64,000 nucleotides of DNA from Methylobacterium sp. J-067 (GCF_022829465.1 NZ_JAKSXZ010000146.1:434001-498000); one strand, 5' to 3'; shown: positions 23,437-32,068, counted from the stretch's first letter. The notes: a model not told the origin generated them from the sequence alone. Program-made: numbers and translations.

Positions 23437-24639
23437 TCAATGGGACTTCGCCAGCGTGTGCTCCGCGAAGAAGTCGAGCATCGCCCGCGAGGCATCCGGC
23501 CCCTCCGGGTCGGTGTAGGAGCCTTCCGGCTTACCGCCCGACCACGCATGGCCGGCGCCCCGGATACGCCAATCCTCCACGACGACCCGGCCCTGGCGGT
23601 CGGTGAAGCGGGTGCGGGTGAAGGGATGACCGCCGAAGCGGTCGCTCGCGCCCTCGAACCGCTCCGCGCTGGCGGTGAGGCCGGCGGCCTCGGCCTGGGC
23701 GAGGATCTGGTCGGCGTTGCGCACGCTCACCGTGTTGTCCTCCATGCCATGGAAGACGATGGTGGGGATGCGCTTGTTCGCGACCGGCGCCCCGAAGTTC
23801 GGCCCGGTTCCGAGGCCGGGGGCGCCGACCTGCATCGCCATCAGCGCCGAGCCGAGGTCGCGGGCGCAGCCGGCCGCGAGGCCCGAATGCACGCCCACGG
23901 CGGCGTAGAGGTCAGGATAGGCGTGGGCGATGTTGAGCGCCGCCGCCCCCCCCGCCGACATGCCCGCGATGTAGACCCGCGCCGGATCGATCGGATAGGC
24001 CTCCATGATCGCGCGGGTGATGCCCGCGATGATCGCCGGCTCGCCGCTCTCACGGCTCTGGTCGCTCGGATCGTACCACTTCCAGCATTTCTGCGGATGG
24101 GCCGACCGGCTTTGCGCCGGATAGGCCACGAACAGCCCCAGGCGCTCGGCCAGCACGTTCATGCCGGTGCCGGCGGCGAAATCGTCCGGGTTCTGGGTGC
24201 AGCCGTGCAACATCACCACGAGGGGCGCAGGCGCCTGCGGGCTACTCGGCACAAACAGCTTGTAGTCCCGCGACCCGGCGGCGACCGCGTGGCTGCGGGG
24301 CAGGAAGGCGCCGGGCCCGCCAGCATTGCCGCCGCCCCGCTCCGGGGCCGGGGCGGGCTGGCGGTGGCCGAGGCCCTTCAGCACGGGCGCGATGCCGCGC
24401 ACCACAGTCTCCACCACCTCGCGGACGCGCAGGGCGGGCGACGGCTCGGCGGCGCCGTGGCGATGGGGCGTCGGGGTCTGCGATCCGCTGCGCCCGGTGA
24501 GGGTGCGCTGGATGAGGGCGGTCGCCTCCTCCAGCCGGCCGAGGCCGGTGAGCCGGGTCGCCTCCGCGAGATCGGAGAGGGGATCGCCGGAGGAACGCTT
24601 CCCGGACTTGGGGTCGAACTTGCCGAAGATGTCGGACAT
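23437..24639 (-). CDS. PHB-depolymerase-family esterase
   Basis: Alpha/beta hydrolase of the esterase/PHB depolymerase family. 400 residues without a signal peptide, so cytosolic. The N-terminal 120 residues are polar and family-specific. The catalytic parts are the oxyanion loop MLHGCTQNPDDF, nucleophile GMSAGG, an Asp in FHGMEDNTV and the His in GAGHAWSGG. Methylobacteria store polyhydroxybutyrate, so the substrate may be intracellular polymer or oligomers, but many members cleave other esters. It lies 26 bases after a ribbon-helix-helix regulator gene, in one operon with it. Confidence 0.85.
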   Translation of the reverse strand: MSDIFGKFDPKSGKRSSGDPLSDLAEATRLTGLGRLEEATALIQRTLTGRSGSQTPTPHRHGAAEPSPALRVREVVETVVRGIAPVLKGLGHRQPAPAPERGGGNAGGPGAFLPRSHAVAAGSRDYKLFVPSSPQAPAPLVVMLHGCTQNPDDFAAGTGMNVLAERLGLFVAYPAQSRSAHPQKCWKWYDPSDQSRESGEPAIIAGITRAIMEAYPIDPARVYIAGMSAGGAAALNIAHAYPDLYAAVGVHSGLAAGCARDLGSALMAMQVGAPGLGTGPNFGAPVANKRIPTIVFHGMEDNTVSVRNADQILAQAEAAGLTASAERFEGASDRFGGHPFTRTRFTDRQGRVVVEDWRIRGAGHAWSGGKPEGSYTDPEGPDASRAMLDFFAEHTLAKSH

Positions 24640-24665
24640 GGGGGTCGCCTCGTCTCGGGTTGCGG

Positions 24666-25085
24666 TCAGCGCAGGCGGTCGGCCAGCGCCGCACGAACGG
24701 CAGGGCTGGCCTGAAGGCTGCCCAGCACGGTCAACGTGCCGATGGTCTCGCGGGCGAGTTCGGGGGTGACGTCGGGCCCGATCATGGCGAGCCCGAGGAC
24801 GCGGATGTCGAGCATCCGCCCCTCGGCGCGAGCCGCTTCGAGTTCGGCCCGCCCGATCCGGCAGAGGCCCAGCTCGACGCTGCGGCGCTCCACCGATTGC
24901 TTGGTGATGTCGGAATGGCGCCCGATCTGGTTGCGGATCGCCGTGCGGATGAAATCGCTGCGGTTGGCATAGACGCCCTCCGCGACGAGCAGGTCCACAT
25001 AGCCCAGATCGACATGGCCGAGGTTGATCGTGATCTTTTCGCTGTCCGGCACCCGCGTGCCGGCCAGCCCCTGGCCCTGTGCCAT
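24666..25085 (-). CDS. Ribbon-helix-helix (CopG-family) regulator
   Basis: 139 residues. The first half, with KITINLGHVDLGYVDLLVAE and NRSDFIRTAIRNQIG, is a ribbon-helix-helix DNA-binding domain. The second half (VERRSVELGLCRIGRAELEA and on) is an extension that may sense a ligand or oligomerise. The start at 25085 follows a GAGAG-type site. A perfect palindrome TACCATCC-GTGT-GGATGGTA lies just upstream over a TATATA box, so autorepression of this gene and the esterase is likely. Confidence 0.8.
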   Translation of the reverse strand: MAQGQGLAGTRVPDSEKITINLGHVDLGYVDLLVAEGVYANRSDFIRTAIRNQIGRHSDITKQSVERRSVELGLCRIGRAELEAARAEGRMLDIRVLGLAMIGPDVTPELARETIGTLTVLGSLQASPAVRAALADRLR

Positions 25086-25096
25086 CGCCGACTCTC

Positions 25097-25142
25097 TACC
25101 ATCCGTGTGGATGGTATATAGAGGGTCGATTTCGCATTGCAA
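25097..25142 (-). promoter_or_regulatory. Promoter and palindromic operator of the RHH-esterase operon
   Basis: Operator TACCATCC-GTGT-GGATGGTA (25097-25116) overlaps a possible -10 TATATA (25120-25115), with TTGCAA (25142-25137) 16 bases upstream as -35. Two direct copies of CGCATTGCA (25133-25141 and 25154-25162), 21 bases apart, lie upstream. Confidence 0.6.
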
Positions 25143-25177
25143 TAGAAGCCCGCCGCATTGCAGCATACGGGCGCGGC

Positions 25178-25897
25178 TCAGGCCGGATCGGCGGCGCCGA
25201 TGTAATCCGACCAGATCGCGTTGGCGCCAAGACCGACGCGGAAGGCATCGTGGCGCTCGCGTTCGGCATCGGTGAGGCGGCTGCGGAAGGCGCGCGGGGC
25301 GGGCCCTCCGAGACTGGGCAGGTCGGCGGACGCGGGCGCAGCGGCCTCCGTGACGAGGAGGCCGAGGCTCGTCTGCTTGCCCCCGAGCAACTCGACATAG
25401 ACCTCGGCGAGGATCTGCGCGTCGAGGAGCGCCCCGTGCTTGGTACGCCGGGAATTGTCGATGCCGTAGCGGGAGCAGAGTGCATCGAGGTTGTTGGCCG
25501 CGCCGGGATGCTTGCGCCGGGCCATGGGCAGGGTGTCGACCACGTCCTCCAGCCGGATCGGCGGCGGGGCCTCGGCGCCGAGTCGGGCGTATTCCATGTT
25601 GAGGAAGCCGACGTCGAACGGGGCGTTGTGGATGACGAGGCGGGCGTCGCCCAGGAAGTCGAGGAGGTCGGGCACGATCTTGGCGAAGACCGGCTTGTCG
25701 GCGAGGAACGCGTCCGACAAGCCGTGTACCCCGAAGGCGCCCTCGGAGACCGCCCGCTGCGGGTTGACGTAGCAGTGGAAGGTGCGGCCGGTGGGGATGT
25801 GGTTGAACAGCTCCACCGCGCCGATCTCGATGAGGCGGTCGCCGTTCTGGGCTTCGGTGCCGGTGGTCTCGGTGTCGAGGACGATCTCGCGCAGCAT
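25178..25897 (-). CDS. dnaQ: DNA polymerase III epsilon subunit
   Basis: 3'-5' proofreading exonuclease of the replicase. 239 residues with ExoI LDTETTG, ExoII IHNAPFDVGFLN and ExoIII HGALLDAQILAEVY, the DEDDh set complete, and a C-terminal tail for binding the alpha subunit. ATG at 25897. It follows coaE on the same strand with 31 bases between, the conserved aroE-coaE-dnaQ order of alphaproteobacteria. Confidence 0.95.
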   Translation of the reverse strand: MLREIVLDTETTGTEAQNGDRLIEIGAVELFNHIPTGRTFHCYVNPQRAVSEGAFGVHGLSDAFLADKPVFAKIVPDLLDFLGDARLVIHNAPFDVGFLNMEYARLGAEAPPPIRLEDVVDTLPMARRKHPGAANNLDALCSRYGIDNSRRTKHGALLDAQILAEVYVELLGGKQTSLGLLVTEAAAPASADLPSLGGPAPRAFRSRLTDAERERHDAFRVGLGANAIWSDYIGAADPA

Positions 25898-25928
25898 TCT
25901 GTCTGGCCCTGCCGGTCGGGCGGCGACC

Positions 25929-26558
25929 CTACGCCTTTCCGGGTATGGGGGCCACCGGCGGTGAGCCGGTCAGGTCCGCCACGATCCGCGCCACGGCCGC
26001 CTCCGCCGCCGGGAAGCCACTCCCCGTGTCGATGACGTAATCGGCCCGCCCCCGCTTCTCTTCATCCGGCATCTGCTGGGCGAGGATCGCCGCGAAGGCC
26101 GCCTCTGTCATGCCGGGGCGGGCGAGGACGCGTTCGCGCTGGATCGCGGCCGGAGCGCTCACCACCGCGACGGCGTCGCAGCGCCCCTCCCCGCCGGTCT
26201 CGTAGAGGAGCGGGATGTCGAGGACGACGAGCGGCGCCCCCGCGTGCCGGGCCAGGAACGCCTCGGATTCCCGCCGCACCAGCGGATGGACGAGGGATTC
26301 GAGCTGCTTGAGCCGCGTTGCGTCCCCGAGCACCGCTTCCCGCAGGGCTGCGCGGTCGACGCCGCCCTGCGCGTCGAGTGTTCCGGGAAACTCGCGCCCG
26401 ATGGCCTCAGCCGCCGCCCCGCCCGGCCCGTAGAGGGTGTGGACCGCCGCGTCGGCGTCGTGGACCGGCACGCCGCGCTGGGCGAACAGGGCGGCGGTCG
26501 CCGACTTGCCCATGCCGATGGAGCCGGTGAGCCCCAGGACGAAGGGTTTGCCCCTCAC
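25929..26558 (-). CDS. coaE: Dephospho-CoA kinase
   Basis: Last step of coenzyme A synthesis. 209 residues; P-loop LGLTGSIGMGKSA at the N-terminus, DADAAVHTLY, the lid and substrate region HPLVRRE, and VLDIPLLYETG. The start is GTG at 26558, overlapping the aroE stop as GTGA, so the two are translationally coupled. Confidence 0.94.
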   Translation of the reverse strand: MRGKPFVLGLTGSIGMGKSATAALFAQRGVPVHDADAAVHTLYGPGGAAAEAIGREFPGTLDAQGGVDRAALREAVLGDATRLKQLESLVHPLVRRESEAFLARHAGAPLVVLDIPLLYETGGEGRCDAVAVVSAPAAIQRERVLARPGMTEAAFAAILAQQMPDEEKRGRADYVIDTGSGFPAAEAAVARIVADLTGSPPVAPIPGKA

Positions 26559-27385
26559 GGCCGGAGATCCGCGACGATGAGATCGCGCAGGCGCTCCGTC
26601 ACCTCCGGGCGCGTGCCGAACCACGCCGCGAAGCCCGGCACCGCCTGGTGCAGCAGCATCCCGAGCCCGTCGACCGCCGCGAGCCCCCGCCGCCGTGCGG
26701 CGGCGAGGAGGTCGGTCTCCAGGGGCGCATAGACGATGTCCGCCACCGCCGCCCCGGCCGGGAGGGGCGCGAGGTCGATGTCGAGGGCCGGCTGGCCCTT
26801 CATGCCGAGCGAGGTCGTGTTCACGAGGAGCCCCGCCCCCTCCAGCGCGGCTGGCAGGTCGTCCCAGGCCAGCGGCTGGGCGATGCCCGGCGCGAGGGCG
26901 GCGACCGCCTCGGCCCGGGCCGGCGTACGGTTCGCGACGCGGATGCGGGCGACGCCGCGCTCCGCGAGGCCGACCACGATGGCCCGCGCCGCACCGCCCG
27001 CGCCGAGGATCACCGCCTCGCCGCGCTGCGGCCATGCGGGGCCGAGGCTCTGGTCGAGATGGGCGCAGAAGCCCGGCGCGTCGGTGTTGTCGCCGTGGAC
27101 CCGGCCGTCGCCGCCGACGACGAGGGTGTTCACCGCACCGATGCGCTGGGCCCGATCCGTCAGCGTGTCGGCCAGCGCGAAGGCGGCTTCCTTGTGCGGG
27201 ATGGTGACGTTGCCCCCCGCGAAGCCCGATCCGGGCAGGCCGCGCAGGAAGGCGGGAAAGTCGGCCGGCGGCACGTCGATCCGCTCGTAGGAACCGCTGA
27301 TGCCGTGCTCGGCGAGCCAATGTCCGTGGATCAGCGGCGAGCGCGAATGGGCGATAGGATGCCCGGTGACGAAGGCCCGGATCAT
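26555..27385 (-). CDS. aroE: Shikimate dehydrogenase
   Basis: NADPH-dependent reduction of 3-dehydroshikimate in aromatic amino-acid synthesis. 276 residues: substrate site GHPIAHSRSPLIH, catalytic Lys in VTIPHKE, Asp in DNTDAPGF, cofactor loop ILGAGGAARAI and the NRT motif VANRTPARA. ATG at 27385 overlaps the stop of the CDF transporter gene (ATGA). Confidence 0.95.
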   Translation of the reverse strand: MIRAFVTGHPIAHSRSPLIHGHWLAEHGISGSYERIDVPPADFPAFLRGLPGSGFAGGNVTIPHKEAAFALADTLTDRAQRIGAVNTLVVGGDGRVHGDNTDAPGFCAHLDQSLGPAWPQRGEAVILGAGGAARAIVVGLAERGVARIRVANRTPARAEAVAALAPGIAQPLAWDDLPAALEGAGLLVNTTSLGMKGQPALDIDLAPLPAGAAVADIVYAPLETDLLAAARRRGLAAVDGLGMLLHQAVPGFAAWFGTRPEVTERLRDLIVADLRP

Positions 27386-28344
27386 GCCGCGCAGGCTCCG
27401 GCGAGGCGGCAATCGGGCCCGCCCGCCTCCTCGATCTGAAGGGTGGCGTGCCCGATGCCGAACCGCGCGCGCAGGCCCTCGCAGGTTTCCACGAGGAAGC
27501 CGTTGCCGGGATGCCCCTGCGCCATCACCAGATGGGCGGTGAGCGCGACGCTCGTCGTGCTCATCGACCAGATGTGGAGGTCGTGCAGGTCCGACACCCC
27601 GGGGCGCTCGCGCAGAAAGCCCTCGACGGCGGCGGGGGAGATCTGTGGCGGTACCGCGTTCAGGGACATGGCGACGCTGTCGCGCAGAAGTCCCCAGGTC
27701 GCCCAGACCACGAGGCCCGCCACGACGAGGCTGACCGCCGGATCGATCCAGGCTTGGCCGGTCATCCAGATGACGAGGCCCGCCACCACCACGCCGGCCG
27801 AGACCGCCGCGTCCGCCGCCATGTGCAGGAAGGCGCCCCTTATGTTGATGTCGTCCTTGGCGCCGCTCGCGAACAGCCACGCCGTGATCCCGTTCACGAG
27901 GATGCCGATGGCGGCCACCACCATCACCGTCCCCCCCGCCACGGGCTCCGGGTGGACGAGGCGCACCACCGCCTCCCACATCACCGCCCCCATGGCGATC
28001 AGCAGGAACACGGCGTTGAACAGCGCCGCCAGGATCGAGGAGCCCCGCAGCCCGTAGGTGAAGCGGGCCGTCCGCTGGCGGCGCACCAGCACCGAGGCGA
28101 CCCAGGCCGCGACGAGGCCGAGCACGTCGGACAGGTTGTGGCCCGCATCGGCCACGAGGGACATCGCGTTGGCGGCGTAGCCGTAGCCGGCCTCCACCAC
28201 CACGAAGACCGTGTTCAGGGCGATGCCGAGGGCGAAGGCCGTGCCGAAATGCTTCGGCGCATGGGAATGGCCTCCATGGGAATGGCCCGCGTGGCTATGG
28301 CCGTCGTGGCCATGGCTCCCATGCGAATGGTCGTGTCCTGCCAA
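27382..28344 (-). CDS. Cation diffusion facilitator metal exporter
   Basis: Inner-membrane Zn/Co/Cd-type proton antiporter of the CDF (CzcD/ZitB) family. 320 residues: a His-rich cytosolic N-terminus with about 11 His in the first 32 residues, six hydrophobic helices, metal-site motifs DAGHNLSDVLG (TM2) and HMAADAAVSAG (TM5), and a C-terminal ferredoxin-like metal domain. The spacing HxxxD in both sites fits zinc transporters. It sits between maf and aroE, which are adjacent in many relatives, and overlaps aroE by 4 bases, so it is locked into that operon. Confidence 0.9.
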   Translation of the reverse strand: MAGHDHSHGSHGHDGHSHAGHSHGGHSHAPKHFGTAFALGIALNTVFVVVEAGYGYAANAMSLVADAGHNLSDVLGLVAAWVASVLVRRQRTARFTYGLRGSSILAALFNAVFLLIAMGAVMWEAVVRLVHPEPVAGGTVMVVAAIGILVNGITAWLFASGAKDDINIRGAFLHMAADAAVSAGVVVAGLVIWMTGQAWIDPAVSLVVAGLVVWATWGLLRDSVAMSLNAVPPQISPAAVEGFLRERPGVSDLHDLHIWSMSTTSVALTAHLVMAQGHPGNGFLVETCEGLRARFGIGHATLQIEEAGGPDCRLAGACAA

Positions 28345-28362
28345 GGATCGGTCCCCCTCGTC

Positions 28363-28974
28363 CTAGAAGCGCAGCAGGCCGGCGTCCCGCAGCCGGGCGA
28401 GCAGCGGCATCAGCGGCAAGCCGAGGACCGTGCTGTGGTCGCCCTCCACCCGCGCGAACAGGTGGATACCCGGCCCTTCGAGCTGGTAGCCGCCGACGCT
28501 GGCACGGACCCGCGCCTCGCCCGCACAGGCGAGGTAGGCCTCGATGGCCTCCGCTGCGAGGGGGCGCATCGTCATCCGTGCGGTCTCGACGAAGAGATCG
28601 GTCCGCCCGTTCCGCACCAGGGCGACGGCGGAATGCAGCGCATGGGTGCGTCCCGCGAGACGGGCCAGATGCTCCCGTGCGGCATCCAGGTCGGCGGGCT
28701 TGTGGAACACCGTGCCGTCGAGGGCGAGCACCTGATCGGCGCCGATCACCACCCGGTCGGGATGGCGGGCGGCGACCGCCTCGGCCTTGGCGCGGGCCAA
28801 CGCCTGCGCGAGTTCGACGGGCGAGAGGCCGGCGGAGGCCACCTCCACCGCGCGCTCGTCGACGCCGGGCGATTCTGTCTCGACGGGCAGGGCCGCGCTG
28901 TCGAGGAGCAGCCGCCGTGTCGCGCTGGTCGAGGCGAGGAGGAGCGGCGCCGAGCCGAGCCAGGGGGAGGTCAT
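28363..28974 (-). CDS. maf: Maf-like nucleotide pyrophosphatase
   Basis: House-cleaning NTP pyrophosphatase acting on non-canonical or modified nucleotides; some members act on dTTP/UTP. 203 residues with LLASTSATRRLLLDSA near the N-terminus, DERAVE, and the acidic IGADQVLALDG. The ATG at 28974 is chosen because the residues before it do not resemble the family. It lies 18 bases upstream of the CDF gene. Confidence 0.9.
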   Translation of the reverse strand: MTSPWLGSAPLLLASTSATRRLLLDSAALPVETESPGVDERAVEVASAGLSPVELAQALARAKAEAVAARHPDRVVIGADQVLALDGTVFHKPADLDAAREHLARLAGRTHALHSAVALVRNGRTDLFVETARMTMRPLAAEAIEAYLACAGEARVRASVGGYQLEGPGIHLFARVEGDHSTVLGLPLMPLLARLRDAGLLRF

Positions 28975-29033
28975 CGCCCCAGTGTCACGGAACGCTTCGC
29001 TGCCGCAAGGGGATGAGCCGTGCTGTGCGACGC

Positions 29034-29098
29034 GCCCCACCGCCGGATTCGAACCGGGCAGCGGGGCTGTCGCTGGGGTCGTTACGCCACCTGACCCC
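29034..29098 (-). repeat. Two stacked stem-loops upstream of maf
   Basis: On the minus strand, GGGGTC-N12-GACCCC (29098-29075) is followed by a 12-13 bp helix from GCCCC (29067) to GGGGC (29034) with loop TTCGAAT. The second looks like a tRNA T-arm but no acceptor, D or anticodon arm is present. It may end the upstream PAS transcript or act in the maf leader. Confidence 0.4.
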
Positions 29099-29133
29099 TG
29101 CGCAGACCTTGGCAGGAATCGGTTAGCCGAATG

Positions 29134-29769
29134 TCAACGCGACCGGCGCGAAAGGCCGGGAACCGGCATGTCGCTGATCACATGCCGCTCGGCGATGGCG
29201 GTGTTGATCTCCCAGAGGAGAAGGTCGGCGGCGAGCCGGAGGGCGCCGTGGCCCGTCCGGCCTAGGGACGTGCGAAGCTGCACCGCGAGGTCGGCCGCCT
29301 CCGCCAGCGGATCGGACGGGACCGTGGGCGCCGCCATCGGCGGTTGCCGCACCGTCAGGACGGCGCTCTGGCTCGGGATCGGCCCCGACCAGGCATGGAG
29401 GTCGGTGACGTCGACCAGCACGCCCCGGCCGGTCATCACGCCGCCCTCGCCGAGCGCGTACTGGCCGCGGCACTGGATCCAGCGGATGTCGCCCGCCGCA
29501 TCGATGACCCGGAATTCGCTCAGGAAGGGACCGCCGTTGCGCGTCACGTCCAGATGGATCTCGCGCATCACGTCGCGATCCTCCCCCTGGAGGCGGCTCA
29601 TCACCTCCTCCAGATGGACGGGCTGGCCGGGGCTGTAGCCCTCGACCTTCATCATCGCCGTCGCCTGCGCGTCGAGCGTCGCGAGTCCGGTGCTCGCATC
29701 GACCTGCCACAGCCCGACAACGTCACTGACCGTCGGCGATTCCGTCTGACGGCTCACCCGCATTCCCAT
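29134..29769 (-). CDS. PAS-domain sensor protein without output domain
   Basis: 211 residues. Residues about 15-130 form a PAS_3-type fold: VVGLWQVDASTGLATLD, then EFRVIDAAGDIRWIQCRGQY and a GVLVDVTDL end. The C-terminal 80 residues are an Ala/Leu-rich helical region (EAADLAVQLRTSLG...) with no kinase, cyclase or HTH motif. It may be a stand-alone sensor working through protein contacts. ATG at 29769; a second ATG two codons on is equally possible. It lies downstream of rho on the same strand, 90 bases away. Confidence 0.75.
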   Translation of the reverse strand: MGMRVSRQTESPTVSDVVGLWQVDASTGLATLDAQATAMMKVEGYSPGQPVHLEEVMSRLQGEDRDVMREIHLDVTRNGGPFLSEFRVIDAAGDIRWIQCRGQYALGEGGVMTGRGVLVDVTDLHAWSGPIPSQSAVLTVRQPPMAAPTVPSDPLAEAADLAVQLRTSLGRTGHGALRLAADLLLWEINTAIAERHVISDMPVPGLSRRSR

Positions 29770-29859
29770 CGATCGCCCCCCACAAACTGTGGCCCGGGGA
29801 AAGCATTTAGTGAGTCTTAACCGCTAGACAAGCCGTTCGTACCAAAGTCCACATCAAAC

Positions 29860-31203
29860 TTAGGTGTTCATCGAGTCGAAGAAGTCAGTGTTCGTTTTCG
29901 TCTGACGGAGCTTGTCCAGCAAGAATTCAATCGCATCAGTGACGCCCATCGGGTTGAGGATGCGGCGCAGCACGTAGGTCTTCTTAAGAGAATCCGGCGG
30001 GACGAGAAGTTCTTCCTTCCGGGTGCCCGACCGGGTGATGTCGATGGCGGGGAAGATTCTTTTATCGGAGACCTTCCGATCGAGAATAATCTCCGAGTTA
30101 CCGGTGCCCTTGAACTCCTCGAAGATCACCTCGTCCATGCGCGAGCCGGTATCGATCAGCGCCGTGGCGATGATGGAGAGCGAGCCGCCCTCCTCGATGT
30201 TGCGGGCGGCGCCGAAGAAGCGCTTCGGCCGCTGCAGGGCGTTGGCATCGACACCGCCGGTCAGCACCTTGCCGGAGGACGGCACCACCGTGTTGTAGGC
30301 GCGGCCGAGGCGGGTGATCGAATCGAGCAGGATGACCACGTCGCGGCCATGCTCCACGAGGCGCTTGGCCTTCTCGATCACCATCTCGGCGACCTGCACG
30401 TGGCGGGTGGCCGGCTCGTCGAAGGTGGAGGCGATGACCTCGCCCTTCACCGAGCGCTGCATGTCGGTGACCTCCTCCGGCCGCTCGTCGATGAGCAGCA
30501 CGATGAGGTAGCACTCGGGGTGATTGAGGGTGATGGACTGCGCGATGTTCTGCATCAGCACGGTCTTACCCGTGCGCGGCGGCGCCACGATCAGGGCGCG
30601 CTGGCCCTTCCCGATCGGGGCCACGATGTCGATGATGCGGGGCGAGAAGTCCTTCTTGGTGGGGTTGTCCAGCTCGAGCTTGAACCGCTTCGTGGGGAAG
30701 AGCGGCGTCAGGTTGTCGAAATGGACCTTGTGCTTGATCTTCTCGGGGTTCTCGAAATTGATCGTATTGACCTTGAGGAGCGCGAAATAGCGCTCGCCGT
30801 CCTTCGGGCCGCGGATCGGCCCCTCGACGGTGTCGCCGGTCCGCAGGCCGAACCGGCGGATCTGGGTCGGCGAGATGTAGATGTCGTCCGGCCCCGGCAG
30901 GTAGTTCGAGTCGCTGGAGCGCAGGAAGCCGAAGCCGTCCTGCAGCACCTCGACGGTGCCGGCGCCGATGATCTCGACATCCTTCGAAGCGAGCTGCTTC
31001 AGGATGGCGAACATCAGCTCCTGCTTGCGCATGGTCGAGGCGTTCTCGACCTCGACCTCCTCGGCGAAGGCGGTGAGCTCGGTCGGCGTCTTGGCCTTGA
31101 GTTCGGAGAGCTTCACCTCGCTCATGCCCTCGAGGGCGGCGATGGGAGTCTCGGCCGGCTCAACGGTCTCAAGATCGGCGAGGGCGTCGGAGTCTGGCGT
31201 CAT
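29860..31203 (-). CDS. rho: Transcription termination factor Rho
   Basis: Hexameric RNA-dependent ATPase that ends transcription. Conserved parts in order: the N-terminal helical domain from MSEVKLSELKAKTPTEL, RNA-binding GFGFLRS, Walker A PPRTGKTV, Walker B VVILLDSITRLGRAYN and the SLKKTYVLRRI end. From ATG at 31203 it has 447 residues. That is 26 more than usual, with an acidic N-terminal extension and no clear Shine-Dalgarno. ATG at 31125 would give the standard 421. The leader is pyrimidine-rich, as expected for autoregulation. Confidence 0.96.
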   Translation of the reverse strand: MTPDSDALADLETVEPAETPIAALEGMSEVKLSELKAKTPTELTAFAEEVEVENASTMRKQELMFAILKQLASKDVEIIGAGTVEVLQDGFGFLRSSDSNYLPGPDDIYISPTQIRRFGLRTGDTVEGPIRGPKDGERYFALLKVNTINFENPEKIKHKVHFDNLTPLFPTKRFKLELDNPTKKDFSPRIIDIVAPIGKGQRALIVAPPRTGKTVLMQNIAQSITLNHPECYLIVLLIDERPEEVTDMQRSVKGEVIASTFDEPATRHVQVAEMVIEKAKRLVEHGRDVVILLDSITRLGRAYNTVVPSSGKVLTGGVDANALQRPKRFFGAARNIEEGGSLSIIATALIDTGSRMDEVIFEEFKGTGNSEIILDRKVSDKRIFPAIDITRSGTRKEELLVPPDSLKKTYVLRRILNPMGVTDAIEFLLDKLRQTKTNTDFFDSMNT

Positions 31204-31250
31204 GGAGTGTATAAGACCGACGAAGGGACGGGACAGGGAGGTCGGTTTCG
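31204..31250 (-). promoter_or_regulatory. C-rich, G-poor rho leader with a loop-exposed rut-like tract
   Basis: On the minus strand ACCGAC (31246-31241) pairs with GTCGGT (31221-31216), with a 19-nt almost purely pyrimidine loop. This resembles a rut site placed directly upstream of the rho start codon. The rest of the 361-base gap to the divergent DUF3429 gene shows only a 7-bp hairpin CGAAGGC-N9-GCCTTCG (31506-31528). Confidence 0.35.
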
Positions 31251-31564
31251 CGCCAAACGCCCCGGGGAGAGGCGCCGGAGGGCGGGCCGCACCGCGGCGT
31301 GAAGCCCGTACATCGACTTTGGCGGACCGTCTTGGCAGGACCCTGAAGGCTCACCGGCGCGCTACGGCGCTGACCTTGTGAGGAGGGCAAGGCTTACTTA
31401 CCGTGTTTTCGCCGCAGGCTCAAGGGGCTCCCGCCTGCAGGCCTCGGCGGCGCCGGGAACCCCTCCCCCGCGCGCCCGTTCCCCCTGCCGTTCACCGCGC
31501 CGCAGCGAAGGCCGTGCGGGAGCCTTCGCCCCGACCGGCGACAGGATTGCGAAAGACCTTTTCC

Positions 31565-32068
31565 ATGCTCGACGACGCCACCGGCCGCACCATCGTCACC
31601 CATGAACCGCGCCGGGTCCCGTGGCTCGACATCGTGTTCGGCTTCGGGCCGATGGTGCCGATCGCGGCGGGCGCCGCCGCCGCGTGGTGGCTCCAGGGGG
31701 AGCCCCTCGACTACCTCGCGATCCTCGTGACGCTGCTCTACGCGGCCTCGATCCTGTGCTTCCTGGCCGGCGTGCACCGGGGCGTCAGCTTCCGCACCGA
31801 GGGCGGGCCGCGCCTGTCGCAGATGGTCACGATGCTCGTCCTCTACGGGCTCGGCCTCGGGAGCCTCATCACCGTGGTGACGGGCAAGGTCGTCCTCGGC
31901 CTGTCCATGCTGATCCTGGGCTACGCGCTGGTGGCCATCCTCGACCCGCTGGAGGCCCGCAGCGGCAGCGTGCCCCTGGCCCATGCCCGCCTGCGCCCGA
32001 TCCAGATGCCGATCGCCGTGGTGAGCCTCGCGGTGCTGCTCTGGATCAAGCTTCACGCCCCCTACTGA
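31565..32068 (+). CDS. DUF3429 (TMEM69-like) membrane protein
   Basis: 167 residues with five predicted membrane helices starting at IVFGFGPMVPIAAGAAAAWW. The block LLYAASILCFLAGVHRG is typical of the DUF3429/TMEM69 family, whose function is unknown. ATG at 31565 is the first consistent with the family; its ribosome binding site is weak. Divergent from rho and followed after 94 bases by hisS. Confidence 0.78.
   Translation: MLDDATGRTIVTHEPRRVPWLDIVFGFGPMVPIAAGAAAAWWLQGEPLDYLAILVTLLYAASILCFLAGVHRGVSFRTEGGPRLSQMVTMLVLYGLGLGSLITVVTGKVVLGLSMLILGYALVAILDPLEARSGSVPLAHARLRPIQMPIAVVSLAVLLWIKLHAPY

Noticed and set aside
29034..29100. tRNA gene suggested by GGTTCGAATCC-like sequence
   Set aside because: Only a T-arm-like hairpin exists; no acceptor, D or anticodon stem can be built.
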